Assembly (NCBI GenBank): GCA_016081115.2
Contig: CM071931.1
Span: 19,878,317-19,942,316, forward strand
DNA length: 64,000 nt
Direction: 5' to 3'
From: Rehmannia glutinosa
Taxonomy: Eukaryota; Streptophyta; Magnoliopsida; Lamiales; Orobanchaceae
The notes under the pieces: model-generated
The model's database searches: none
Told to the model about the DNA's origin: nothing
What the model saw: the letters and a program-made list of their open reading frames with translations, nothing else
Shown here: one piece after another, positions 1 through 10,931 of the stretch
How positions within the stretch are numbered: position 1 is the stretch's first letter
Layout of the letters: every line of letters begins with the position of its first letter
Program-made: the position numbers and the translations under genes

Positions 1-97
1 CATCGGCATAACCAACTAACCCAGAGTTAGTGGATTCCTTGAAATAAAATAACCCTAAATCTGTAGTACCACTGAGATATCGAAAAATGTGTACCTG
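1..97 (-). pseudogene. Ty1/copia RT-RNase H connection, fragment
   Basis: Read on the minus strand, the first 97 bases encode HIFRYLSGTTDLGLFY followed by LVGYAD. This is the conserved block between reverse transcriptase and RNase H of Ty1/copia polyproteins. The frame is open across the fragment but runs off the window. No LTR or other domain of this element is visible, so it is a relic or the edge of a larger copy to the left. Confidence 0.75.
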
Positions 98-237
98 GTA
101 TGATTATTATTGAATTAATACTATATGATTTTAAAAAATTCTTTCATTGAAATGTAAAATAACTAAATAACAACATTAATGCACCAAAAGTTAAAATATT
201 TTATTTGACAACATATGCATATATAATCTTCAAACTA

Positions 238-399
238 TTACATGTTAAAAATAATTACCCATGCTAACAATGGATAAACCATGAAGACAAGAAAATTAAT
301 CAAAAGCCAAAAATGCTCTTGAGGATATTCTCCAACAAACACTAGGATAGTGTACAAGAAGACCATTGTGATGAGATATGCCACGATTAAATTTACCAT
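238..399 (-). CDS. Possible 53-aa two-helix membrane micro-protein
   Basis: An ATG at 399 opens a 53-codon frame ending in TAA at 238-240. The product is strongly hydrophobic: residues about 1-22 and 30-53 look like two membrane-spanning helices joined by the polar loop GEYPQEH. I do not recognise the family. A coding role is supported by context: a TATA box lies 78 bases upstream, the presumed leader is CT/A-rich as in plant 5' UTRs, and the ATG is the first in it. There is no intron or obvious poly(A) signal. It lies between a copia scrap and a truncated gypsy element, so it could instead be an unrecognised transposon piece or a chance frame. Confidence 0.4.
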   Translation of the reverse strand: MVNLIVAYLITMVFLYTILVFVGEYPQEHFWLLINFLVFMVYPLLAWVIIFNM

Positions 400-476
400 T
401 TTTTTAGGATAAAAGAGATGAGAATTTTTAGAAAGATGAGAGAGTATGTGTGAATTTGTTGAATGAAATGTTGGTA

Positions 477-484
477 TATTTATA
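477..484 (-). promoter_or_regulatory. TATA box upstream of the 53-aa ORF
   Basis: The minus strand reads TATAAATA here. Initiation about 30 bases downstream would give a leader of roughly 45-50 bases, CT-rich and without an upstream ATG, before the start codon at 399. Confidence 0.45.
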
Positions 485-509
485 GATAAAAGTTACTGTT
501 GAATGAAAT

Positions 510-1290
510 ACAATTATGCCTTTTGGACTTAGTAATGTCCGACAATATTTATGGATTTGATGAATCAGTTTTTTTTTCATCCGTACTTGGATTAATTTGT
601 GATTGTATTCATAGATGACATATTGGTGTACTCGAAGGATAAAGAACAACACGAGAAGCATCTCGACATAGTGTTAGAAACTCTCTGTCAAGAGAAATTG
701 TACTTAAAATTCAAGAAGTACAAATTTTGGCTAGATCGAGTAATCTTTTTGGGATATGTAGTTACTTTGAAAGCTATTGAAGTCGACCCAACAAAAGTTG
801 AAAAGGTGGAAAAATGGTTGGTTACTATGAACACCAATGAAATGCGTAATTTCTTAGGCCTTGTTGGATATTACAAAAGGTTTATCGAATGGTTAATGAA
901 AAATAGCAGGCCCGATTACCTGACTTATACGGAAAGGTGAGAAGTTCATTTGGACTGAGAGGTGCAAGAATAGTTTCCAGACCTCAAACAATGTCAAGTC
1001 TTAGCACCGATTTTAAAAAAATTTGAAATACTACAGAGGGCTTTGCAATCTATATCTATGCATGGGAACAAGGATTAGGATGCGTTCTGATGCAGAATGG
1101 TAAGGTGATTGCTTATTCCTAACGACATCTAAAACGTCACGAGCTCAATTACCCTACCTGCAACTTGGATGTGGTGGCAGTTATATACACCTTACAGATA
1201 TAGCGCCACTATTTATATAGCTGGAAATACGAAATTTACAATGATCACGAGGGTTTGAAGTATTTCTTCAGACAATATCAAGCGACTATT
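510..1290 (+). pseudogene. Ty3/gypsy reverse transcriptase-RNase H remnant
   Basis: Translations in shifting frames give MPFGLSN, then the RT active-site block FIDDILVYSKD (the F/YxDD motif of Ty3/gypsy RT), then GLVGYYKRFI. RNase H remnants follow: KFIWTERCK, GCVLMQNGKVIAYS. The 5' half of pol and gag are missing; coding similarity starts abruptly near 510. Stops and frameshifts are frequent (stop after HPYLD just before the active-site block). The RNase H frame ends near 1290, where the sequence jumps to the end of integrase. Dead element. Confidence 0.85.
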
Positions 1291-1937
1291 GGAGTGGCCC
1301 CATATGAAGCCCTGTACAATAGAAGTGTAAATTCCCTATCTATAAGTTGGTGAAAAGAAAGTGTTAGGTCTCGCACCAGTCGAGCAGATGGTCATGGTTA
1401 TTGATAAAGTCAAGGACATAATAAAAATGGCCCAAGACCAACATAACTTATGCGGACCAGAGAAGGAAAGACCTACAGTTTGAAACAAGAGATAAAGTTT
1501 TCTTAAAGGTTACACCGACCAAAGGAATAGTAAGATTTGACATGAAAGGAAAACTGAAACCTAGGTTCATTGGACCATTCGAAATATTGGGTCGAGTCGG
1601 GGATGTAACTTACAGATTGTCGTTACCACTAGAGCTAGTAGCAATTCATAATGTATTTTACGTGTCTATGTTGAGAAAATATATCCACGATCCAAACCTT
1701 GTAGTCAATCATGAAACACTGGAAGTCAACCCAGACATGACTTACAAAGAAAAATCGGTGGCTCTCCTTACCAAGAAGATACACAAGTTGAGAAATAGAG
1801 GTATCATCCTGGATAAGATTCAGTGGAATAGACATGATAAAAAAAAAAAAGAGCAACGTGGGAGCGTGAAACTGAGATTTGAGCTCATTATCCCGAGTTA
1901 TTCCATCAACCGAGTAAGCTTGAAAATTCGAGGATGA
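1291..1937 (+). pseudogene. Ty3/gypsy integrase C-terminus
   Basis: The segment APYEALYNR, then KVFLKV, KLKPRFIGPFEILGRVG, YRLSLP and NVFYVSMLRKYIHDP is the C-terminal part of a plant Ty3/gypsy integrase, which ends pol close to the polypurine tract. An open frame runs 1542-1937. The integrase zinc finger and catalytic core are deleted between the RNase H remnant and this block. The last codons overlap the polypurine tract region, as is usual in this group. Confidence 0.85.
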
Positions 1938-1947
1938 ATTTTTTTAT

Positions 1948-1960
1948 AAGAGGGGTAGAA
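1948..1960 (+). other. Polypurine tract of the gypsy element
   Basis: AAGAGGGGTAGAA lies directly before the LTR start TGTAACACTC. This is the plus-strand primer site expected at the 3' end of an LTR retrotransposon. Confidence 0.75.
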
Positions 1961-3266
1961 TGTAACACTCATAATTTTTACAATTCATATCTTACCTTAT
2001 TTGATTTTTATTATAATCAAAATTTATATTAATTATATATGTACACATTTTTATATTTTATCTTCTATTTATGGAGTTAGCTTTTGTTAAACAAAACCCC
2101 ACTTTTTCCAATCACCCCCATGTTATGAAACAAACACCTATAATCATCCTACTACTCCATATTTTCATCCAACTTTAATAAAGAAAAAAAATATTTCTTT
2201 TTCTCCTCTCCAACTCACATTTCAATATCAGTAGAAGACATACCTCACATCTCAAGCACCAGCAAAACTCATTCATACTGTAGCTCTCTCATAACCTTGG
2301 CCAAATATTATCTCAATGAATGTATGTATATAATATATATGTGATTGTGTATAGCATGTGTGTGGATATATGTACATTTTTACTGTGTCAACGCCGTTCG
2401 CCGAAGTGGTGATGTTGGGCAATGCCGGCTGGACTGACGGAGAAGAAGAAGACAATGATGGATCGACGGAGAATATTAGTTTCAAAGTGTATGTTTGCGT
2501 GTATGTGGGTGTGTGCGTTTGGAATGTGTGTTTGTGTGTGCGCAGCTATGTGTTTTTGTGTGTGTGTGTCTGGTTGTGTGTGTGAGTATATGTGAATTTG
2601 GGTTGTGTGTGCTGGTGTTGTATGCATGTGTGCGTGTGTTACTATGTGTTTGTGTATGTGTGTTTTTGAGAGTGTGTGTAAGTGTGTGTGTAACTATATG
2701 TGTGTATGTATGTGTGACTGAGTGTGTGCGTGTGTGTGTAATTTATTGTGTGTGTGTGTGTAATTGAGGGAATGGACCTCCCTATGGAAATTTGGATAAA
2801 TTTTGTCTTGAGTTGTAATTTTATTAAGTTTTCAATTTAACCCATTTAACTTTCAATTAAGTCCTAATCATAAATCAAAATTTCTGGATTATTTTTAATT
2901 TAGTCCCAAGCAGTTTCAATTTATTTAAAATTTTCAGATTTTCAAATTAACCCCTATAACTTATTTAGACTTTCTGGATTTTTCAATTTGACCCTACAAA
3001 TTTTTAATTTAGTCCAAAACAAAAATTTACTTTTAACTTGTTTCAATTAAACCTCAAAACTTACATTTTTAGTCAATTTTTACATATTAAAAAGCACTAG
3101 GCTATTTTATATATATAATTATTTCAATTATAAGCTACTACTTAATCTGTAGGCCTATATCATGTTAAATTTTTATTGTAGGCGTCGAAGAACTGTACAA
3201 TTAGGACTTCTACTTTCGAGCTATTTGTGCATCTACTTTATTTTGCTGATTGAGGTAGGGATTCTT
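1961..3266 (+). repeat. Ty3/gypsy 3' LTR, left part (split by a copia insertion)
   Basis: The LTR starts TGTAACACTC after the polypurine tract. It is interrupted at 3266 by family S copy 1 and resumes at 9661, ending GGGCGTTACA at 10675, so TGTAAC/GTTACA form the terminal inverted repeat. Without the insertion the LTR is about 2.3 kb, long as in Tekay/Del-type chromoviruses. The last five bases here, TTCTT, are one copy of the copia target duplication. Confidence 0.8.
2480..2765. repeat. GT-rich microsatellite inside the gypsy LTR
   Basis: About 285 bases dominated by TGTG runs on the plus strand with scattered interruptions, ending in an uninterrupted (GT)n just before 2761. Open frames through it are low-complexity Val/Cys strings and are not genes. 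Confidence 0.9.
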
Positions 3267-4827
3267 TGTTGGGAAATTAATTTTTAGATTTTGATGAATG
3301 CCATGTAAAACTTAGAATAGAAAGTTGGCACCCCATTTTCCCTGTAATTTGCCTTTCGTAATAGATATGGGTCGAGCAGTGAGTTAAGTACCTATGCATT
3401 GAACATGCAAGGAGTCAACTAGAGACTAGAAGGAAGACTCCTTTGAAGGCGGTGAGTGTAGCAAGGAAGAAAATAAGAGAACTCGATCAAGGTGCGGTGA
3501 GCAAAGTGTCGTCAAGTCAACTCAAGAAAGCCAAGTCTCAAGTTGATGTGACGGATGAGTCATCCAATAATTGGAAGTCGACTCGAAGTCATCTGGGGAA
3601 ATCAAGGAAATGCAGTCAAGTCGAGACAACTGAAAGAGATCCGTTGCACGTAAGTCAAGAAAATTACTTAAACAAGTAATACTCCCATCTCGCCTTTCTT
3701 AAAGTGCTCAGTCCCGAAGCGTGCAAAAGGAATAAACCAATGGGAAGATCGCACTGTGTCGAGAACTCAAAAGTCAAGACTCATTCAATACGAGGAAATG
3801 TCAATTCCAAGGATCGCAACAAGACAAGCCAACGACCACAAGTGTCTTTTAAAAATTAACCTATCTCTTCAACGGGAAAATTTTCAAAAGAACACTATAT
3901 AAGGCCGAGGAATCACCTTGAGAAAAGGTTACCTTGATTACCGAGAAAACCATTACAATCAAGAAAGCAATATCGTAACTGAAATATTCTCAAGTCAATT
4001 AAGCTCAATCCTCAAGCCTACATTACGAAGGAAATCAATCCAACACTCATCTCGTGAAGGAAAGATAACTTCAATCAGTTGAAGAGGAAACTTTTGAAGA
4101 AAAGGGGTCTACATTCCGTGGAGGATTGTAGGAAGGTTCAAGGTCGAACCAGTCTCAAGTTTTTGGAGGGCTTCGTGATCAAATCCAAAAAGCTTGAGCA
4201 AGTGAGTCAGTAGTAGTAGCAAGGCACCTGCCCTGTGAAGAAGTTCGAGTCGTCAGTCGCGAGAAGCCACTGCGTGACCAAGCGCATCTCATCGAGTCCC
4301 AAAGGATCAAGTCATTGTGCGTGATCAAGACTTGTATCTGGACTGTTACCACTTTGTACATTGATCAATACTTAGTGGATTCCTCCAGGAGTTGGAGAAG
4401 AGAGGAGTAGAAGAATTACCCCATCTTCGAACCTCTATAAAATTTATTGTGTCACTTACTTTTCAAAGACTTTAATTACTACATATTATTTTGATATTTC
4501 TTTGATAAATTTTCTTTGTCCATCCGATAATTAACAAAGTTCTATAATCAAGTATTAAAACAAACTTAAACCAAGATTCAAGGGTGTTAAGTCTTCCAAA
4601 AAACATATCACAATCGAGTTAAGTTTTAGTCAAACAATTTGAGTTATTCTATCAACGGGTCAGTCCGCATTGAGTGGCTAACTCTTTGATCAACTAACTT
4701 AGTTGTCCATCAAGAGGACTTAGGTGAAGTATTAACTCGAATGTCTTAAAAGGACTAAATCGAAAAGTTGGTAAGGTTTATTCAACCCCCTTTCTAAACC
4801 TTACACTCACACCCCTTGGGACCTACA
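3267..4827 (+). repeat. 5' LTR of family S copy 1
   Basis: A 1561-bp LTR starting TGTTGGGAAA and ending CCTACA. A promoter candidate, CTATATAAGG, lies near 3895, matching CTATAAAAGG at the same place in the other family S LTRs. It matches, in reverse complement, the LTRs at 31376-32935 and 59721-61300. Confidence 0.9.
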
Positions 4828-4841
4828 AGTGGTATCGAGTG
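4828..4841 (+). other. Primer binding site, altered (tRNA-iMet type)
   Basis: Directly after the LTR the sequence is AGTGGTATCGAGTGG, where the sister copy at 59707-59718 has an exact TGGTATCAGAGC. The CAG within the site is changed to CG, one of many such changes at CAG/CTG sites in this copy. Confidence 0.75.
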
Positions 4842-4953
4842 GTTGGTTCATTGAGCCTTCCCATCTTTGGTTACTAAACTAGATCTCCAATCTCTCAAAG
4901 CTTGCTTTAGCACTTGATCTTTCAAAACTCTTTTATTCAAGAAAGTTATTATC

Positions 4954-7275
4954 ATGGAAGCAAATTTGACACACATCCCTATGTTCACAATTGAGGAATT
5001 TGATTATTGGAAAATTCGTATGTAGGCTCATCTATCAAAGCATTACACGATGAAATATGGATAGTAATAGAAGATGGGCCACCGCAAATTTTAAAAGTAA
5101 ACACGGTACAAAGGAGGCTGCTGCGGTGAAGGAGAAGAGGATGTTGCTCCTGCATCACTATGGTTGAAAAACAAAGAGCCGAATGGACAAATGATGACAG
5201 AAAAAGATACAACTTGGACAACGTGGCCAATGACATTCTTTACAAAACTCGGACAAAGCCATGTTCAACAAAGTCAAATCGCAAGATCGCAAAAGAAATC
5301 GGGATAAGCTAACCCTGGTTTGTGAAGGCCGAGCAAATCAAGGAAAATAAACTATCTGTTCTTTGTACAAAAATTTGAAAATTTTAAGATGCTTGCGGGA
5401 GAAACCTGGATCAACTGGATGCTCGGTTCACGTAAATTACCAATGAGCTATCCGCACTTGGAAAAGAATATACACGAGGAAGAAATGTGTATGAAGATTC
5501 TAAGAAGTCTCCGGTGAATGGGAAATGAAAGTCATGGCCCCGAGACACTCCATGGACCTATCAAAAACATCCAACCATGAGCTATTCTCGGATCTCAAAG
5601 CCTACAATTTGGTGAGAAGAAAAGACCTAGAGGAGACAGGTTGTGCCCAAAACAATTTGCTCTAATAGTTAAGGATGGTAAAAGAGTCGAGGTCAAGGAA
5701 GTCATTGACCAAGAGGAGATTGCCCCGATGGTTAAAAGGTTTAACAAATTCTTCAACAAGAATTACAAAAGAGGCAAAGGTGAATCCTCCGAAGACACTC
5801 AACTCCTCCAAGTCAAGGAAGATAGGCCACCCAAAAGAACAGAGCATCAAAAGGTTGAGTATCAAAGAGCCGACAATCCAAGGATGGAAAGAATCGATCA
5901 AAGGGTTGAAAATATATCTTTGAACCGTAGGCAACCCACTCACTATGCCATTGATTGCCCATATCCTGTAGTCAACAAATACGGGGAATGAAGAGGAAAG
6001 AAAAGTCTTGAGAGAAAGAAGATAAGAGAAGAAAAAGGCAATGTTAGGCAGAGATCCGAGACACCAAGTCAAAAGACACAAAGTGATTTCAGAGAGTAGT
6101 GAATCGACTACTCAAGTGACTCGAAGAAGAAGCCTTGATATGTTTAATGGCCAAAGAACAAGACCAACATGACCGAGAAGATGAGGCACACTCTAACTCA
6201 TCTCACTCAGACACTAGTGATAGTGACTGTGACACACACACCTCATCACCCACTAATCTTTATGATTCATTAGGCAAAATGATGAAAGACTTTGAGCACA
6301 TTAAAACCTCACACACATTGCTAAATGAGGAAAAAACGCCTTTAAAAGCCAAAACTCACAAATTGACTAAGGAGCCGAGTACTCGAGTCACATAGTGATG
6401 AGAATAAAGAAATAAAAATTTGAAAATGCTAAGTTAATAGCGAGAGATAGCTGCTATAGAAAAAGGGAAAATGACCTCAAAAATGTGATTGCCTCATTCA
6501 CTAAGGCATCTAAATCTTTGGATGATCTTATTATGAGCCAAAGAGAATGTGGAGATAAGACAGGCTTAGGATTTAATTCCTCTATGCTAATTCAAGCTCC
6601 TAAAGTGATTTTGGAAAAAGGATCTTCAAGCAATTAAGCATCTCAAAAATCCAAAACTCCAAATGGTGCACACACATTCATTCCAAAGCACAATTACAAC
6701 CAAACTGGCCTTGGTTATAAAGGAAAAGGAAAACGACCCGGTGAGTATCTTTGAAAGGACGGTGAGAAGAAATCCACCGAGTTCCTCAGCAAACTCCAAA
6801 CAGAAAGTACTCTGTAAAGAAGAAACAGAGCTACCAAAACCCCCAGAAATTCCATAAAAGGAACACATATGATGGGAATGGTAGAAATTATCCAAGCCAA
6901 GCTGATTGGAACAATGTGAACTATCAACAAAGACATATGGAATGCATGCCTAGATGGCAAAGGCCTAAAACTCAGCAAAGGCCATTCCAAAGGCAAAAGA
7001 GCTATCCTCAGCACACATATGCACCCAAACACTATGCACAGAGGTATCACAACTACCCAAGGAAGGCAATTGCCAAAACACATGCACAAATATACAGACA
7101 AAAGAGACAGTTGTATGAACCTAGAACCCCCAAGCAATTTGCCAAAATTAATTATGATTATGACACTGATAGATGGCAACCTCTTAGAGTCAAATCATTT
7201 GGCTATAGGTTGGTTGGATCATCTTACAATACTAACCCCTCAGGACCCAGACAAGTATGGGTACCTAAAACCTAA
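4954..7275 (+). pseudogene. Gag region of family S copy 1
   Basis: Starts at ATG 4954 (MEANLTHIPMFTIEEFD), the same start as the other family S gag, which fixes the frame. Recognisable pieces: the capsid-like UBN2-type gag domain in several frames (about 4954-5650), a basic region (about 5650-5890), the degraded zinc-knuckle area (about 5900-5960), an acidic Ser/Asp stretch (about 6130-6330, DSDCDTHTSSP), and a basic Tyr/Gln/Pro-rich C-terminus (6916-7275). It is broken by stops and frameshifts, many at former CAG/CTG sites, so the true degree of damage is uncertain. Confidence 0.8.
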
Positions 7276-8655
7276 TTTTCTTGATTGCGGGTTCAAGGAA
7301 CAATCGAGTGCCAAGGAACCTGGTACATGGATAGTGGTGTTCCCGGACACATGACGACAGAAACAAGAAAAATCTGTCAAAATTTAAGGAAGTTAGAGGT
7401 GCAAAAGTCATATTTGGAGGAATGAAGCTCCAGGAGAAATAAGAGGCATTGGATCCATCAAGAAAATGGATTAGAAATTACGGATGTTGCATATGTTGAA
7501 GGCCTCAATTTCAACTTACTAAGCATAAGTCAACTCGTGACAAGGGCTATAATGTTGGATTCAATATGGGAGTGTGCCAAATCAAGAACATCAATCTAAT
7601 GAAGTAGTGCTACAAGGATGCGAGACAAAAGAACATGTATGTGGTGGATTGGTCAATCGCAACACCAAGCACTTGTCTACTAACAAAAAAGCACTTGGCC
7701 GAATCAAGTTGGCCGTGGCACAAGAAGTTGAGTCACCTGAATTTCAAAACTATTAACAAACTTGCAAGAAGTAATCTTGTAGAAGGACTTCCGGACTCGA
7801 TATACAAGAAGGAGAGTGTATGTGATGCATGCGGATGGGAAAGCAAATCAAATCATCATTCAAAGAAAAGACATGTCCATCTTCAACAAGAATATTACAC
7901 CGCTACATATGGATCTATTTGGTCCTGTTGAACCAACTAGCATAAGTGGAAAGAAATACACCTTGGTGGTAGTAGATGACTACTCAAGATACACATGGAC
8001 AATTTTCATGTGTAAGAAGAAAGAAACCCCGCAAAAACTACCACATGGTGATGAAGAGAATCCAAAATGAGAAGAGTCAAACCATTATCAAAATAAGATC
8101 TGAGGAGGAACCGAGTTTGTCGATGGTATAATAACTCAAGATTGTGTTGAAAATGGTATTGGTCATGAATTATCTCTGCAGCAAGGACTCCGCAATGAGA
8201 ACGGAGTTGCGAGAAAGAAGAACGAAGAACTCTCAAAGAAGCAAGCAGCAAGGACCATGTTAGTCAAGCAGGCGCTTAAAAGATTTTGGGTGAAGAATAA
8301 ACACAAAGATGCTATACTCAAAATAGATGCATGATAAATGAGACGGTGATAAAGACTCTATGAGATTTGGGACAGGATAAAGCCAAATGTTGCATATTTT
8401 AGAATATTTGGATGCAAATGCTTCATCCATAACAATAACAAAGATAATTTAAAGGCTTTTGGTGCTAAAGCTGATGAAGGTATCTTTTTGGGATACTCAG
8501 CTGAAAGCAAAGCCTACAGAGTGCTCAACAAGAGGACAATGGTTACAGAAGAATCCATCCATGTGGTGTTTGATGAGCCCAATGTAAATGGAGAAGACAT
8601 TGAAGAGTCGGTGATAAGTGAATCACCTACCATAAGAAGAGTCCCTATGTTGAAG
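7276..8655 (+). pseudogene. Protease-integrase region of family S copy 1
   Basis: In alternating frames one reads a decayed protease block around 7320-7400 (the DSG motif is not intact), KVIFGG, the integrase zinc-finger prelude (WHKKLSHLNFKTINKLARS, about 7710-7780), the core start (MDLFGP, VVVDDYSRYTWTIFM, about 7905-8010), and the integrase C-terminal block FGCKCFIHNNN to DEPNVNGEDIEE (about 8405-8610). The part with the second catalytic Asp and the Glu is badly damaged. The frame then runs into LTR sequence near 8656; RT and RNase H are absent. Confidence 0.8.
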
Positions 8656-9655
8656 TTGAACCTATCTCTTCAACGACCACACGTGTCTTTTGAAAATTAA
8701 CCTATCTCTTCAACGGGAAAATTTTCAAAAGAACACTATATAAGGCTGAGGAATCACCTTGAGAAAAGGTTACCTTGATTACCTGAGAAAACCATTACAA
8801 GCAAGAAAGCAATATCTGTAACCTGAAATATTCTCAAGTCAATTAAGCTCAATCCTCAAGCCTACATTACGAAGGAAATCAATCCAACACTCACCTGTGA
8901 AGGAAAGACGACTTCAATCAGTTGAAGAGGAAACATTTGAAGAATCAAGGGGTCTACACTCCACAAAGGATTGTAGAAAGGTTCAAGATCGAACCAGTCT
9001 CAAGTTTTTGGAGGGCTTCGTGATCAAATCCAAGAAGCTTGAGCAAGTGGGCTGTAGTAGCAAGACAACGCCTGTGAAGAAAAGCCGAGTCGCACGAGAA
9101 GCCATTTTGTGTGACCAAGGCATCTCAGGATCGAGTCCCAAAGGATCAAGTCAGCTGTGTGATCAAGACTTGCATCTGGACTGATAACCACTTTGTACAT
9201 TGATCCATACTTAGTGGATTCCTCCAAGAGTTGGAGAAGAGAAGAGTAGAAGAATTACCCCATCTTCGAACCTCTATAAAATTTATTGTGTCACTTACTT
9301 TTCAAAGACTTTAATTATCGATATTATTTTAATATCTCTTTGATAAATTTGTTGTCCATCCGATAATTAACAAAGTACTATAATCAAGTATTAAAACAAA
9401 CTTAAACCAAGATTCAAGGGTGTTAAGTCTTAAGTGAAAACATATCACGATCGATTTAAGTTTTAGTCAAAACATTCTATCAATAGCTCACCGAGTGTTG
9501 AGTGGCTAACTCACGATCAACTAACTTAGCTGTCCATCAAGGACTTATTTGTGAAGTATTAACTCTGAACGTCTTAAAAGGACTAAATCGAAAAGTTGAT
9601 AAGGTTTATTCAACCCCCCTTCTAAACCTTACACTCACACCCATTGGGACCTACA
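8656..9655 (+). repeat. 3' LTR of family S copy 1, 5'-truncated
   Basis: About 1 kb matching 5' LTR positions from about 3830 to the end. The junction with pol carries CCTATCTCTTCAACG twice (8661-8675 and 8700-8714), a likely microhomology trace of the deletion. The LTR end CCTACA is followed by the target duplication TTCTT. Confidence 0.85.
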
Positions 9656-9910
9656 TTCTTATCACATTTTATGTGTATAATTCATTGTCCTTGTTAAATG
9701 CTTAAACTGTTCAATTATATGAATTATGCATTTTCAATGTGTTACATGATATGAATAATTATGTGAATTATATGTTTTCAATGTGTTATGTGATATGCAT
9801 AATTATGTGATTTATAACCTTTCAATATGTGATATGATATGATTACTTTATTATGAATTACATGCTTTTCATCGCGATATATGTTATGTATGTTTATGCA
9901 ATTGTAATGA

Positions 9911-10170
9911 AAATTTTTGGCCTCGTGCCACGGGAAAGGAAAATATGGCATTCGTGCCACGAGAAAGGAATTATTTTTGGCCATGTGCCACGGGAAAGGA
10001 AAATATGGCATTCGTGCCATGGGAAAGGAAAATTTTTGGCCTCATGCCATGAGAAAGGAAAATATGGCATTCGTGCCTACGGGAAAGGTTATGTACTATC
10101 TGGCTTATGCCAACGAGAAAGGTTATGTGTTATTCGGCTTCTGACAATGGGAAAGGTTATGTGTTAATTT
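9911..10170. repeat. Tandem array of GCCACGGGAAAGG-type units in the gypsy LTR
   Basis: Repeated variants of GTGCCACGGGAAAGGAAAAT alternate with TATGGCATTCGTGCCA, at about 55-60 bases per double unit. The last units drift to GAGAAAGGTTATGTGTT forms. The frames that open across it come from the repetition and are not genes. Confidence 0.85.
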
Positions 10171-10297
10171 CTGTAACTGTGCACTTTTCGTATTTAACTT
10201 TGACAATTTTTATCCCTAATGGGTATGTGATTACTCACCCCTAAATTCAAACTCTTTTCAGATTATGTGGATGGACGCGCAGATGTGGGGGAATAGC

Positions 10298-10440
10298 CGA
10301 AGATTTTATTTTTAATTATTACAATTTCAAGAACGAAGATTTTATTTTTAATTATTACAATTTCAAGAACGAAGATTTCATTTTTAATTATTTCAATTTC
10401 AAAAACAAATTTTTATTTTCAATTATTTTAATTTCAAGAA
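10298..10440. repeat. Four tandem 36-bp units
   Basis: Units starting CGAAGATTTTATTTTTAATT begin at 10298, 10334 and 10370, with a diverged fourth at 10406. The period is exactly 36 bases, inside the gypsy LTR near its 3' end. Confidence 0.85.
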
Positions 10441-10675
10441 CTATGAACTCGTTTTAAATTTCGAACAATTGTGATGTACTATTTCTTTTTATTTATTCAA
10501 AGTGTTTGAGTAGATTTTTAATTTATACCCTATAGTTATTTCTTAAGACTTAAAGTATTCTCATTATCGCTTCCGCTAAACTTTTCATTTATCGATTTAT
10601 ATATAATAAAAAAAATACGCATTTTATTTAAAATTAGTAACGCTAAAAATACACTTCAAAAAATGGGGCGTTACA

Positions 10676-10850
10676 GTGTTTGCCTCATCTTTTACCACAA
10701 CCTCTTTAATTTTTACAGGCTTCAATATTTTAGCAGATCTTGACCCTGAAGGTGCAATTTAACATCCAGACACCATGATAAATAATTACGCCAGTGGTAT
10801 CAAGGATCTGGAATTTTTGCTTTTCGATACTGGCCATTTTTCTACAAAGA
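10676..10850 (-). pseudogene. N-terminal gag of an older copia element
   Basis: On the minus strand an ATG at 10837 gives MASIEKQKFQILDTTG, the start of a plant copia gag. A frameshift breaks it within about 25 codons. The region upstream, to the primer-like site and LTR at 10917-11203, completes the 5' end of this element. The gypsy LTR ends exactly where this gag begins, so the gypsy element probably inserted into it. Confidence 0.65.
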
Positions 10851-10916
10851 AAATAAAAAAAAAATAGTACCAATAGATTCATACCTGAAATATACAAACC
10901 TTTTCTCGAGCAATAA

Positions 10917-10931
10917 CTCGTGCTGATAACG
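10917..10931 (-). other. Primer-binding-site-like sequence
   Basis: The minus strand reads CGTTATCAGCACGAG directly after the LTR end TTTACAACA. Its position matches a primer binding site, but it is not the canonical TGGTATCAGAGC. Confidence 0.5.

Larger units (their letters stand above)
3267..9655 (+). mobile_element. Ty1/copia family S, copy 1 (SIRE/Maximus-like), internally deleted
   Basis: Element with termini TGTTGGGAAA and GGGACCTACA flanked by the 5-bp target duplication TTCTT (3262-3266 and 9656-9660), inserted into the gypsy 3' LTR. Order: 5' LTR, initiator-Met-type primer site, gag, protease, integrase, then an abrupt junction into the middle of the 3' LTR. Reverse transcriptase, RNase H, the extra 3' ORF region, the polypurine tract and about 560 bases of the 3' LTR are missing. 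It belongs to the same family as 31376-61300 (same LTR, same gag start MEANLT). Gag and pol are broken by many small indels. Confidence 0.9.
9656..10675 (+). repeat. Ty3/gypsy 3' LTR, right part
   Basis: Continuation of the LTR begun at 1961, after the second TTCTT. It holds two tandem-repeat arrays (9911-10170 and 10298-10440) and ends GGGCGTTACA, the inverted match of the LTR start. Confidence 0.8.

Noticed and set aside
2358..2767. Overlapping open frames of 70-90 codons rich in Val and Cys
   Set aside because: They are translations of the GT microsatellite and have no other support.
9778..10167. Repeated frames on both strands with GKGKYGIRA- or MARMPYFPF-type repeats
   Set aside because: They arise from the tandem array in the gypsy LTR; no start context and no conservation beyond the repeat.
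9911..10170. Regularly spaced repeats that could suggest a CRISPR array
   Set aside because: The units are direct tandem repeats without unique spacers, in a plant LTR.
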